Part shown: positions 28,290 through 36,926 of the stretch, one piece after another
Position numbering within the stretch: the stretch's first letter is position 1
Layout of the letters: every line of letters starts with the position of its first letter
Source: Amycolatopsis anabasis
Lineage (GTDB): Bacteria; Actinomycetota; Actinomycetes; Mycobacteriales; Pseudonocardiaceae
Length of the DNA: 64,000 nucleotides
Reading direction: 5' to 3'
NCBI RefSeq assembly: GCF_009765355.1
Contig: NZ_VTHK01000026.1
Span: 79,879 to 143,878 of the forward strand
Notes under the pieces: model-generated
What the model saw: only the letters and a program-made list of their open reading frames with translations
Database searches by the model: none
Told to the model about the DNA's origin: nothing
Made by a program: the position numbers and the translations under genes

Positions 28290-28904
28290 GTGAGTCCCGC
28301 GAAGCAGTCCGCACCGGTCAAGCGCCGCGGCCGTCGTCCCGCAGGCCAGGACACGAAGACGGCCCTCCTCGAGGCTGCCCGCGAGGTGTTCGGCGAGGCA
28401 GGCTACGACGGCGCCACCGTCCGCGCGATCGCGAACCGCGCCGGCGTGGACGCGGCCATGGTCAACCACTGGTTCGGCAGCAAGGAGGGCCTGTTCGCGC
28501 AGGCCGTGCTCGAACTGCCGTTCAACCCGGCGGAACTGATCGAGACCCTGCTCGACGGCGAACCGGACACGCTCGGGGAACGGATCGTGCGCACGTTCCT
28601 GACCAGGTGGGACGCGACCGCGGGCGGGGTGTTCCCGGCGCTGGTCCGCAGCGTCGCCAGCCACGACCAGGTCGCCCACGCGCTGCGGGACATGTTCCTC
28701 AAGCAGATCTTCAGCAGGCTCGCGGGCCAGCTCGGCGCGGACCGGCCGGAACTGCGGGCCACGCTGTGCGCCTCGCAGCTCATCGGCATGGGCATGATCC
28801 GGTACGTCGCCAAGTTCGAGCCGCTGGCCTCCACCGACATCGAGACCGTGGTCACCGCGGTCGCCCCCAACCTGCAGCGCTACCTCACCGGCGACCTCGG
28901 CTGA
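28290..28904 (+). CDS. TetR-family regulator
   Basis: 204-residue repressor. The HTH is GATVRAIANRAGVDAAMVNHWFGSKEGLF; the C-terminal ligand domain (TetR_C-type, NPAELIETLLDG onward) resembles a second TetR at 50912-51484. GTG 28290 directly abuts GGGGAGG with no spacing, so leaderless or inefficient initiation is possible. The gene is divergent from trpE across a palindrome. Target and ligand unknown. A 24-bp-stem hairpin follows its stop. Confidence 0.87.
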   Translation: MSPAKQSAPVKRRGRRPAGQDTKTALLEAAREVFGEAGYDGATVRAIANRAGVDAAMVNHWFGSKEGLFAQAVLELPFNPAELIETLLDGEPDTLGERIVRTFLTRWDATAGGVFPALVRSVASHDQVAHALRDMFLKQIFSRLAGQLGADRPELRATLCASQLIGMGMIRYVAKFEPLASTDIETVVTAVAPNLQRYLTGDLG

Positions 28905-28908
28905 CGGG

Positions 28909-28963
28909 TGTCATGAGGGGACCCCTCCTGACGAAATCTGTTAGGAGGGGTCCCCTCATGACA
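28909..28963. terminator. Bidirectional hairpin between convergent TetR and hisI
   Basis: A 24-bp arm at 28909-28932 (starting TGTCATGAGGGGACCCC) pairs with 28940-28963 around a 7-nt loop GAAATCT; only one pair is mismatched. It fills almost the whole gap between two convergent stops (28904 and 28971), as expected of a bidirectional terminator, though there is no U-tract. The near-perfect long stem resembles mobile palindromic repeats rather than a minimal terminator. Confidence 0.75.
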
Positions 28964-28970
28964 GTCGCGG

Positions 28971-29321
28971 CTAGGCGTCGGCGAGCAGCAGGCGGGCGTC
29001 GGTGTCGAAGCAGGTCCGGGTGCCGGTGTGGCAGGCCGGGCCCACCTGGTCCACCCGCACCAGCACGGTGTCCGCGTCGCAGTCGAGCCGGACCTCGCGC
29101 ACGTGCTGGGTGTGCCCGGACGTCTCGCCCTTCACCCACAGTTCCTGGCGGCTGCGCGAGTAGTACGTGCCGCGCCGGGTGGTCAGGGTCCGCTCCAGCG
29201 CCTCGTCGTTCATCCAGGCGACCATCAGCACGTCGGACGTCTCGTGGTCGACGACCACCGCGCAGATCAGCCCGTCCGCGTTGCGCTTGAGCCGGGCCGC
29301 CAGTTCCGGGTCCAGGGTCAT
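28971..29321 (-). CDS. hisI: Phosphoribosyl-AMP cyclohydrolase
   Basis: Third histidine step, Zn/Mg enzyme. WVKGETSGHTQHV, the Asp-rich DCDADTVL metal site and Cys pair GPACHTGTRTCF are complete. 116 residues, monofunctional without the HisE domain. ATG 29321 overlaps the preceding membrane protein stop by 4 bp. Confidence 0.96.
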   Translation of the reverse strand: MTLDPELAARLKRNADGLICAVVVDHETSDVLMVAWMNDEALERTLTTRRGTYYSRSRQELWVKGETSGHTQHVREVRLDCDADTVLVRVDQVGPACHTGTRTCFDTDARLLLADA

Positions 29322-29695
29322 GCGCGCTCCCCGAGCAGGAACCGGCGCACCGGCATCGAGTTCAGCAGCACCCCGGTGTACACGTACCCCGCCGCCGCGA
29401 GCCCGGAGAACAGCTTGAGCCACAGCAGTTCACCCGCCATCAGGACCAGCACGTGCAGGATCGCGAAGATCACCACCACGGCGAACCCGGCGATCCGCGA
29501 CGACGGCATCCGCAGCGCCAGCCCGGCCGCCACCAGGGAGCCCAGCACGAGCGCGGTGATCGGCAGCATCACCGTCCGCCCGGACGCCTCGCTGGTCGAA
29601 ACGATGATCACGCCGAGCAGCGTGTGCACCAGGCCGATGCCGACCAGCAGTCCGGCGACGACCTTCACCTCGGCCGGTGACTGCCAGAACTTCAC
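29318..29695 (-). CDS. Small membrane protein in the hisF-hisI interval
   Basis: 125 residues with four hydrophobic segments (starting near 13, 45, 68 and 95) and short loops. GTG 29695 overlaps the hisF stop and its stop overlaps hisI, so it is translated within the his transcript. I do not recognise a named family; several Actinobacteria have an unrelated or poorly characterised membrane gene at this point. Function unknown. Confidence 0.8.
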   Translation of the reverse strand: MKFWQSPAEVKVVAGLLVGIGLVHTLLGVIIVSTSEASGRTVMLPITALVLGSLVAAGLALRMPSSRIAGFAVVVIFAILHVLVLMAGELLWLKLFSGLAAAGYVYTGVLLNSMPVRRFLLGERA

Positions 29696-30453
29696 CGGAT
29701 CTCAACTCCCCCGGCCCGCAGCGTGTCCTTGACCTCGCCGATCTTCAACTGTCCGAAGTGGAACACGCTGGCCGCGAGCACCGCGTCCGCCCCGGCGCGC
29801 ACCGCGGGCAGGAAGTGGTCGACGGCCCCCGCCCCGCCGCTCGCGATCACCGGCACGCTCACCGCGGCGCGGACCAGCCGGATCAGCTCCAGGTCGAATC
29901 CGGCCTTGGTGCCGTCGGCGTCCATCGAGTTCAGCAGGATCTCGCCGACGCCCAGCTCCTGCCCCCGCGCCGCCCATTCCACCGCGTCGATCCCGGTGCC
30001 CTGGCGGCCGCCGTGCGTGGTCACCTCGAAGCCGGACGGCGTTCCGCCACCGCGCCGCGCGTCGACCGAGAGCACGATGCACTGGGCGCCGAACCGCCGG
30101 GACGCCTCGCCGAGCAGTTCGGGCCGCGCGATGGCCGCGGTGTTGATGCTCACCTTGTCCGCGCCCGCGCGCAGCAGCCGGTTCACGTCGTCGGTCGAGC
30201 GCACGCCGCCGCCCACGGTAAGCGGGATGAACACCTGCTCGGCGGTCCGGCGGACCACGTCGTAGGTGGTCTCGCGGTTACCCGAGGACGCGGTGACGTC
30301 GAGGAAGGTCAGCTCGTCGGCGCCCTCGGCGTCGTACGCGCGCGCCAGCTCGACCGGGTCACCGGCATCACGCAGGTCGGCGAAGTTGACGCCCTTCACC
30401 ACCCGGCCCGCGTCGACGTCGAGACACGGGATCACCCTCACCGCTACGGACAT
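29692..30453 (-). CDS. hisF: Imidazole glycerol phosphate synthase, cyclase subunit
   Basis: 253-residue TIM barrel making IGP and AICAR with HisH. RVIPCLDVDAGRVVKGVNF carries the catalytic Asp11-type residue and GGGVRS, LNSMDADGT (second catalytic Asp) and IASGGAG the phosphate loops. ATG 30453 gives the conserved N-terminus; an in-frame start 33 bp upstream is less likely. hisH is 27 kb away in this window (57579-58208), although the two products form one enzyme. Confidence 0.96.
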   Translation of the reverse strand: MSVAVRVIPCLDVDAGRVVKGVNFADLRDAGDPVELARAYDAEGADELTFLDVTASSGNRETTYDVVRRTAEQVFIPLTVGGGVRSTDDVNRLLRAGADKVSINTAAIARPELLGEASRRFGAQCIVLSVDARRGGGTPSGFEVTTHGGRQGTGIDAVEWAARGQELGVGEILLNSMDADGTKAGFDLELIRLVRAAVSVPVIASGGAGAVDHFLPAVRAGADAVLAASVFHFGQLKIGEVKDTLRAGGVEIR

Positions 30454-30521
30454 GCCTACCAGCGTACTTAGCGGCACCGCCCCCACCCGGCCCTGCCCCG
30501 ATCGCGGGCCGCCAGCCGCGA

Positions 30522-30600
30522 TAGGAAGGGACCTTTACTCCGGTTGAACCGTAGTAAAGGTCCCCCGCTCCCGGACAACCGGAGCGAAGGTCCCTTCCTA
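30522..30600. terminator. Three-arm palindrome after the ABC ATPase gene
   Basis: Arm A 30522-30545 pairs with arm C 30577-30600 over 24 positions with two mismatches. Arm B within the loop (about 30546-30565, AGTAAAGGTCCC) can also pair with arm A. So two exclusive stems are possible. Arm C includes the TAG stop (minus strand) of the ATPase gene, and the structure lies 69 bp before hisF, so it should terminate or attenuate the 37.8-30.6 kb operon. Confidence 0.7.
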
Positions 30601-31881
30601 CCCCCGGTCGAGGCGGATCTGGTCGGTGCCGGACTCGTAGTCGAACAGCTCCGCGTACCGGCCCCAGTCGATCGCGGTGTCCAGTTGCAGCCGCGCGTCG
30701 GCGGCGGAGAAACCCCGCCGCAGCAGGTCGAGGAAGAACCCCGCCCGCAGGCTCCCGTCCCCGCTGCTGGCCAGCGCGCGGCAGATGGTCCGCACCAGCG
30801 GCGCCCGCTCCCGCACCTGCTCGGCGAAGATCTTCTTGCTGCGCTGGATGTCCGCGCCCATGAACTCCTCACCGACCTGCGTCAGCTCCAGGTCGGCGCC
30901 GGACACCCGCACCAGGTCGAGCAGGGCGGCGGCGTCGACCAGCGGCAACAGGTCGTCGATCTCGAAGTTCAGGTCGGCCGCGATCTCCGGCAGGTCGACC
31001 CGCCCGCCCTTGGCCGACACGATCTCCACCAGCCCCGCCAGCCCGCCGACCGACACCGCGGGCAGCGGCCGCGCGGTCGGCGTGGCCTCGGTCGGCTCGG
31101 GCACGTGGACGTCCGCCTCCCGCCCGGTGAGCAGGTCGTACAGCCGGTCGACCAGGGCAGCGAACGCGGGCGCGCGCCGGTCCCGCGGCCGCGCCAAATC
31201 GATCGGCACCTCGGCGCGGATGTGCCCGGGGTTCGCGCCGAGCACGACCACCCGGTCGGCGAGCAGCACGGCCTCCTCGATGTTGTGCGTGACGATGCAG
31301 ATGCCCTTGGTCGGGAAGTTCTGCCCGGCCCACAACGAGATCAGCTCGGTGCGCAGGTTCTCCGCGGTGAGCACGTCCAGCGCGGAGAACGGCTCGTCCA
31401 TCAGCAGCAGATCCGGTTCCAGCACCAGGGCGCGGGCGAACCCCACCCGCTGCCGCATCCCGCCGGAAAGTTCCTTGGGGTAGGCGGATTCGAAGCCGTC
31501 CAGCCCGATCAGGTCGATCGCGGCCAGCGCCCGTTCCCGCCGCCGCGCGGGCGGCACGCCCCGCGCGGCGAGGCCGAGTTCCACGTTGTCCTGCACGGTC
31601 AGCCACGGCATCAGCGCGAACGACTGGAACACCATCGCGGTCCCGGGATTGGCCCCGTTGAGTTCCTCGCCGCGGTACCGCACGCTGCCGCTCGTCGGCG
31701 CGATCAGCCCGGCGATCGTGCGCAGCAGCGTGGACTTCCCCGATCCCGACCGGCCGAGCAGCGCGACGATCTCCCCGGCGCGCAGATCCAGCCCGATCCC
31801 GTCGAGCACGCGCAGCTCGTCGCCCGCCGCGCCGGTGAAGCTCTTGCTCACATTCTCGACGCTGACGATCACCTCGGTCAT
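30598..31881 (-). CDS. NitT/TauT-type ABC ATPase with C-terminal AAA-associated domain
   Basis: 427 residues: an N-terminal importer-type nucleotide-binding domain (Walker A LGRSGSGKST near 42, signature LSGGMRQRVGFARAL, Walker B LLLMDEP, H-loop THNIEEA), then a roughly 150-residue C-terminal part (VGGLAGLVEIVSAKGGRVDLPEI onward) of the AAA-associated winged-helix-like family (PF09821 type). ATG 31881 has GGGAGGA upstream, 14 bp after the permease stop. No binding-protein gene is adjacent. Last gene of the operon that starts with magnesium-transport genes. Confidence 0.87.
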   Translation of the reverse strand: MTEVIVSVENVSKSFTGAAGDELRVLDGIGLDLRAGEIVALLGRSGSGKSTLLRTIAGLIAPTSGSVRYRGEELNGANPGTAMVFQSFALMPWLTVQDNVELGLAARGVPPARRRERALAAIDLIGLDGFESAYPKELSGGMRQRVGFARALVLEPDLLLMDEPFSALDVLTAENLRTELISLWAGQNFPTKGICIVTHNIEEAVLLADRVVVLGANPGHIRAEVPIDLARPRDRRAPAFAALVDRLYDLLTGREADVHVPEPTEATPTARPLPAVSVGGLAGLVEIVSAKGGRVDLPEIAADLNFEIDDLLPLVDAAALLDLVRVSGADLELTQVGEEFMGADIQRSKKIFAEQVRERAPLVRTICRALASSGDGSLRAGFFLDLLRRGFSAADARLQLDTAIDWGRYAELFDYESGTDQIRLDRG

Positions 31882-31895
31882 GAATTCCTCCCAGT

Positions 31896-33632
31896 TCACA
31901 AAGAAAAGCGACGTTCGGCCAGCGCGTAGAGGCGGCGCCAGAACAGCCGGTTGAGCCCGACGACGTAGAGGCTCATCACCACCACGCCGATGAGGATGTG
32001 CGGAGCGTTTCCGGTGCTGGTCGCGTCCGAGATGTAGGCGCCCAGCCCGGTCGCGGTCAGCGTGGTCGAGCCGTAACTGACGATCTCGGCGACGATCGAG
32101 GCGTTCCAGGCGCCCCCGGCGGCGGTGATCCCGCCGGTGACGTAGCTGGGGAAGATCGCGGGCAGCACGAGTTTGCGCCACCACAGCGCACGCGGCAGCC
32201 GCAGATCCGCCGCGGCCTCGCGCAGATCGTTCGGGATGGCGCTGGCTCCGGCGATGACGTTGAACAGGATGTACCACTGCGCCCCCAGGCTCATCAGCAG
32301 GATCCCGCCCCAGTCCAGGCTGATCCCGGTCGCGACGAGCACCCCGGTGGCGAGCGGGAACAGGAAGTTCGCCGGGAAGGACGCCAGCACCTGCACGACC
32401 GGTTGCGCCAGCCGGGAAATCCTGGGGTTGAGCCCGATCCAGACGCCGATCGGCACCCACACCAGGGTCGCGACCACCACCAGCACGATCACCCGGCCGA
32501 AGGTGACCAGGCCCAGCAGCAGCGCGTGCCCGACCTCGCCGAATCCCGCGGTGACCGCGACATACCCGACCGCCCGGACCACCCCGTACCCGATCGCGGC
32601 GAGCACGACCACCGCGAACGCCACGTCCCCGATCCGCCGCCGCACCGGTGAGGTCCGAAGTGGATGGTCGGCGAGCCCGAACACGCCCATGATCCGGTCC
32701 AGCGGCGCGACCAGCCAGCCGAACACCCGCGCTAGGAAAGCCGGAATCCGGGACCGCCGCAGCAGGTTCAGCACCACGCTGCGCGGCGCCTCGGCGGCCT
32801 CGGATTCCTCGACCCGGAACCGTTCGGCCCAGGCGGTGAGCGGCCGCCAGAACAGCACGTTCACCCCGACCACCATGATCACCATGACCGCCATGGCCAG
32901 CAGCACGCGGTCCAGCCGCCCCTCCTCGTTCGCCGCGGCCACGTAGGCGCCGACACCGGGCAACGCGAAGTGCTTGTTGTTGACGCTCAACGCCTCCGAG
33001 GCGACCAGGAAGAACCAGCCGCCGCCGAAGCTCATCATCCCGTTCCAGACCAGCGGAATCATCCCGCTGGGCACATCGACCCGCCAGAACCGCTGCCACC
33101 GGGACAGCCGCAGCAGCCGGGCCGCCTCGTCCACCTCGCGCGGCTGGGAGACCAGCGAGTGGTAGAACGCGAACGTCATGTTCCACGCCTGCGAGGTGAA
33201 GATCGCGAAGATCGACGCGCACTCCAACCCCAGCTGCGAACCGGGGAACAGCGCGATGAACCCGGTGATGGTGACCGAGAGGAAGCCCAGGATCGGCACC
33301 GACTGCAGGATGTCGAGCACCGGCAGCAGCACCTTCTCCGCCCGCCGCAACCGGGCCGCCGCCGTCGCGTAGACGAAGGTGAACACCAGCGAGATCGCCA
33401 GCGCCACGAACATGCGCAGCAGTGAACGCGCCGCGTAGTAAGGAAGTTCCGCCGGATCGGTGGACACAGTGGACGGTGCGGTGGCCTCGTCCCACGGGAC
33501 GGAGACTCCGTGCATGAGCCGCACCAGCAGCCACATCAGCGCGGCCGCGCCGACGAACACCAGGACATCGGCGACGCTGCTGCGAGGCCGGGAAAGCACG
33601 TCCCGGGAGGGAAAGGAGCGCAGCAGCGTCAT
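31896..33632 (-). CDS. Double-domain ABC permease (two fused BPD_transp_1 domains)
   Basis: 578 residues with two copies of the binding-protein-dependent permease domain. The EAA-type coupling loops are EVDEAARLLRLSRWQRFWRV in the first half and LREAAADLRLPRALWWRKLV in the second, each followed by an FPSYVTGG/PSGMIPLVW segment. So a single chain supplies both membrane halves. ATG 33632 overlaps the MgtC stop by 4 bp, which ties the transporter to the Mg2+ genes. Substrate unknown; NitT/TauT-like by family. Confidence 0.87.
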   Translation of the reverse strand: MTLLRSFPSRDVLSRPRSSVADVLVFVGAAALMWLLVRLMHGVSVPWDEATAPSTVSTDPAELPYYAARSLLRMFVALAISLVFTFVYATAAARLRRAEKVLLPVLDILQSVPILGFLSVTITGFIALFPGSQLGLECASIFAIFTSQAWNMTFAFYHSLVSQPREVDEAARLLRLSRWQRFWRVDVPSGMIPLVWNGMMSFGGGWFFLVASEALSVNNKHFALPGVGAYVAAANEEGRLDRVLLAMAVMVIMVVGVNVLFWRPLTAWAERFRVEESEAAEAPRSVVLNLLRRSRIPAFLARVFGWLVAPLDRIMGVFGLADHPLRTSPVRRRIGDVAFAVVVLAAIGYGVVRAVGYVAVTAGFGEVGHALLLGLVTFGRVIVLVVVATLVWVPIGVWIGLNPRISRLAQPVVQVLASFPANFLFPLATGVLVATGISLDWGGILLMSLGAQWYILFNVIAGASAIPNDLREAAADLRLPRALWWRKLVLPAIFPSYVTGGITAAGGAWNASIVAEIVSYGSTTLTATGLGAYISDATSTGNAPHILIGVVVMSLYVVGLNRLFWRRLYALAERRFSL

Positions 33633-34363
33633 TCCTCGGCTCCGTTCCCGTTGGACCGGACCTCGGCCTGCCAGCGGACGCTGGTCACCGACGGCTCCAT
33701 GGACAACCGGCTCACCGCGGACTCCATCTGCGCGTCGTCCCGCTGATCCCCGGCGAGTTCGGCCCGGACCTCGACATAACCCTCGAGCGAACTGTTCGCG
33801 CTCGTCACCGACCGCAACCGGAAATCGGTGCGGGTCAACGCCTGCACGAGCAGCGCGCGCACGTGCGCCTCCGAATCGTCCTTGGTCACCGCGAGGAACT
33901 CGTACGAGGTCGGGGTTTCCGTGCCGGTGTCCGGCCGCCGGTCGACCACCCGGCCCAGCGGCCGCAGCGCGACGTTGACCGCCACCACCACGACCGTCCC
34001 GGCGAGCGCCACCTGGTACAGCCCCGCCCCGGCGAGCGCGCCGACCGCCGCGGAACACCACAGCGTCGCGGCCGTGTTCAGCCCGCGCACGGTCAGCCCC
34101 TCGCGCAGGATCACCCCGGCGCCGAGGAACCCGATCCCGGACACGATCTGCGCGGCGACCCGGGTCGGGTCCGCGCTGCCGCTGTCGCTCAACCCGCCGA
34201 AACCGTGCGCGGACAGCAGCACGAACAGCGTGGCCCCGGTGGCCACCAGCGCGTTGGTCCGCAACCCGGCCATCCGCGCGCGGTACTGCCGTTCGAAACC
34301 GATCACCGTGCCCAGCCCGACCCCGGTACCGAGCCGGGCGAGCATCTCCCAAGTGCTCATCAT
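33629..34363 (-). CDS. mgtC: MgtC/SapB-family membrane protein
   Basis: 244 residues. The N-terminal 140 form the MgtC membrane domain (LARLGTGVGLGTVIGFERQ, AGLRTNALVATGATLFVLLS, QIVSGIGFLGAGVILREG are diagnostic), and the C-terminal 100 form a soluble ACT-like domain. MgtC proteins in Salmonella and mycobacteria act under low Mg2+ and in virulence by modulating membrane ATPases rather than transporting Mg2+. Starts ATG 34363 with GAGG upstream, 7 bp after the mgtA stop; overlaps the ABC permease by 4 bp. Confidence 0.92.
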   Translation of the reverse strand: MMSTWEMLARLGTGVGLGTVIGFERQYRARMAGLRTNALVATGATLFVLLSAHGFGGLSDSGSADPTRVAAQIVSGIGFLGAGVILREGLTVRGLNTAATLWCSAAVGALAGAGLYQVALAGTVVVVAVNVALRPLGRVVDRRPDTGTETPTSYEFLAVTKDDSEAHVRALLVQALTRTDFRLRSVTSANSSLEGYVEVRAELAGDQRDDAQMESAVSRLSMEPSVTSVRWQAEVRSNGNGAEE

Positions 34364-34370
34364 CGTTGCC

Positions 34371-36926
34371 TCACAACCACGTTCCGGTTCGGTTCACATA
34401 GCGGTCCTTGACCAGCCGCGCGGCGACCAGGTACCCGAGCAGGATCACCACCAGCCAGGGGAAGTAGGCCAGGGGCAGCGGATGCATGCGCAGCACGGAC
34501 CCCAGCGGCGAGAACGGCAGCAGCAGCCCGGCCGACACCACCGCGGCGACCGCCACCAGCACCGGCCGCGACGGCAGGCTCAGGCCCCGCCCGCGCAGCA
34601 CCAGCACGACGAGCACCTGCGACAGCAGCCCCTCGACGAACCAGCCGGTCTGGAACAGCGCCTGCTCATGCGTGCTGTCCTCGCCCAGCACCCACCACAG
34701 CATCGCGAAGGTGGCCAGGTCGAACAGGGAACTCAGCGGCCCGAACACCAGCACGAACCGGGTCAGCCCGCGCGCGTCCCACGTTCGAGGCCGCCGCAGG
34801 TAATCGGCGTCCACCCGGTCCCACGGCAGCGCGAGCTGCGCGGCGTCGTAGAGCAGGTTCTGCACCATGAGCTGGATCGGCAGCATCGGCAGGAACGGCA
34901 GGACCGCGCTCGCGACCAGCACGCTGGACACGTTGCCGACGTTGGACGCGGCGGTGATCTTGACGTACTTCATCGTGTTGCCGAGCGTGCGGCGGCCGTC
35001 CACGACCGCCGCCGCGAGCACGGTCAGGTCCGAGTCGAGCAGCACCAGATCGGCCGCTTCCTTGGCCACATCGGTCGCGGTGTCCACGCTGATGCCGACG
35101 TCCGCGATGCGCAGCGCCGCCGCGTCGTTCACCCCGTCGCCGACGAACCCGACCGTGTGGCCGTCCTCCCGCAGTGCCGCCACGATCCGGGCCTTGTGCT
35201 GCGGGGTGACCTTGGCGAACACGGTGGTGCGCCGGACCAGCTCGGCCAGCGCGGCGTCGCCGAGCGCGTGGATCTCCTCGCCCAGCACGATTTCCCCGGG
35301 ATCGATGCCCGCCTGCTCGCACACCTGCGCCACGACCCGCGGCGAGTCGCCGGTCAGCACCTTCACCGCCACGCCGTGCTCGGCGAGTTGCCGCACGGCG
35401 GGCGCGGTGGTCGCCTTCACCGGATCGGCGAAGGCGACGAACCCGACCAGCACCAGCTCGGATTCGTCCTCCAGCCCGTAGCCGCCGAGCCGGGCCGGGG
35501 TCTGCCGGGCCGCGATCGCGAGGATCCGCATCCCGTGCGCGTGGTGGGCGTCGACCAAGTCCACCGCCTGCCGGCGCAGGTCAGGAGTCAGCTCGACGAC
35601 CTCCCCGCCGCGCCGGGCGAACGAGCACCGGGTGAGCACCTCGTCCGGATCCCCCTTGGCGATGAGGATGTGCTCCCCGTGCTGCCGTTTGACGACCACA
35701 GTGGACAGTCGCCGGTCGTGGTCGAACGGGAGTTCGTCGACCCGGCTGAACCGGGCCTCGGCGAGCAGCGCCTCGGAGTCGGCGGCGTATTCGGTGATGG
35801 CCTCGTCCAGCCGGTTGTGCGGCACCGACTGGAAGTGCGCGGCGAGGAAGGCGTACGTGGTGACTTCCCGGTCGAGCGCGCCCGCGAGGTCGATGCCGTG
35901 CGCGAACACCGCCCGGTCCTCGGTGAGCGTGCCGGTCTTGTCCACGCACAGCACGTCCATGCCGCCGAGGTCGCCGATCGCGTCCAGCCGCTTCACGATG
36001 ACCTTGCGGCGGGCCAGGTTCGCGGCGCCGCGCGCGAGCGTGGTGGTCACGATGACCGGCAGCATCTCCGGCGTCAGGCCGACGGCGACCGAGACGGCGA
36101 ACAGCGCGGCCTGCACCCAGTCGCCGCTGACCGTGCCGTTGACGACCAGCACGATCGGCACCAGCACCAGCATGAACCGGATCAGCGTCCAGCCGACCGC
36201 CCGCACCCCGGAGTCCACGCTGCTGTCCGGCCGCCGCGCCCGGGCCCGGCGCGCGAGCGAGCCGAGGTAGGTGGCGTCCCCGGTGGCGACGACCAGCGCG
36301 ATCGCGGATCCGCCGACCACCGAGGTCCCCGCGTGGCACACCGATTCCTCGCCGGTGGCGGCCCGCTTGCGCACCGGCAGGGTCTCCCCGGACAGCGCCG
36401 ACTGGTCGACGAGCAGGTCCTGCGCGGAGAGCAGGCGCACGTCCGCAGGCACCAGATCGCCGGGCGCGAGCACCACCTGGTCGCCGGGCACCAGGTCCTC
36501 GACCGGCACCTCGCGTTCGGTGGCCTGCTCGCCCTCGTCGGCGCGGCGGCGGACGGTCGCGGTGGTGGTGACCATGCCGCGCAGCGCCCGCATCGCCCGG
36601 TCCGAGCGCACCCGCTGCCAGTACCGCAGCGCCACGCTCAGCACGACCATGACGGCCACGGTGACCCAGCCGCGGATGTCCCCGACCACGACGAACACCA
36701 CGCCGAGGCCGCTCAGCAACGCCACGAACGGGCTGTTCAGCGCCGAGCCCAGCCGCGCGAACGGGCCCGGCGCGGCCGAGGCCGCGGGGCGGTTGTCACC
36801 CGCGGTGGTCAACCGCTGCGCGGCCTCGGCTTCGGTGAGCCCTTTCGGGGAACTGGACAGGGACTGGAACAACTCGAACGGGGTGGCGCTCGCCGCGTCG
36901 TGCACCGCGGTCCGCGAAACACCCAT
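34371..36926 (-). CDS. mgtA: Magnesium-translocating P-type ATPase (P3B)
   Basis: Mg2+ importer, 851 residues. Phosphorylation site VDKTGTLTED (Asp329), TGD actuator-region SGETLPV, KGDPDEVL nucleotide site, hinge GDGVNDAAAL and MgtA-specific membrane region SNVGNVSSVLVAS, LPIQLMVQNLLYD. N-terminal cytoplasmic region is short. ATG 36926 overlaps the TGA of the CorA-like gene by one base. Forms an operon with mgtC downstream; regulation probably through the structured leader at 37886-37976. Confidence 0.95.
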   Translation of the reverse strand: MGVSRTAVHDAASATPFELFQSLSSSPKGLTEAEAAQRLTTAGDNRPAASAAPGPFARLGSALNSPFVALLSGLGVVFVVVGDIRGWVTVAVMVVLSVALRYWQRVRSDRAMRALRGMVTTTATVRRRADEGEQATEREVPVEDLVPGDQVVLAPGDLVPADVRLLSAQDLLVDQSALSGETLPVRKRAATGEESVCHAGTSVVGGSAIALVVATGDATYLGSLARRARARRPDSSVDSGVRAVGWTLIRFMLVLVPIVLVVNGTVSGDWVQAALFAVSVAVGLTPEMLPVIVTTTLARGAANLARRKVIVKRLDAIGDLGGMDVLCVDKTGTLTEDRAVFAHGIDLAGALDREVTTYAFLAAHFQSVPHNRLDEAITEYAADSEALLAEARFSRVDELPFDHDRRLSTVVVKRQHGEHILIAKGDPDEVLTRCSFARRGGEVVELTPDLRRQAVDLVDAHHAHGMRILAIAARQTPARLGGYGLEDESELVLVGFVAFADPVKATTAPAVRQLAEHGVAVKVLTGDSPRVVAQVCEQAGIDPGEIVLGEEIHALGDAALAELVRRTTVFAKVTPQHKARIVAALREDGHTVGFVGDGVNDAAALRIADVGISVDTATDVAKEAADLVLLDSDLTVLAAAVVDGRRTLGNTMKYVKITAASNVGNVSSVLVASAVLPFLPMLPIQLMVQNLLYDAAQLALPWDRVDADYLRRPRTWDARGLTRFVLVFGPLSSLFDLATFAMLWWVLGEDSTHEQALFQTGWFVEGLLSQVLVVLVLRGRGLSLPSRPVLVAVAAVVSAGLLLPFSPLGSVLRMHPLPLAYFPWLVVILLGYLVAARLVKDRYVNRTGTWL

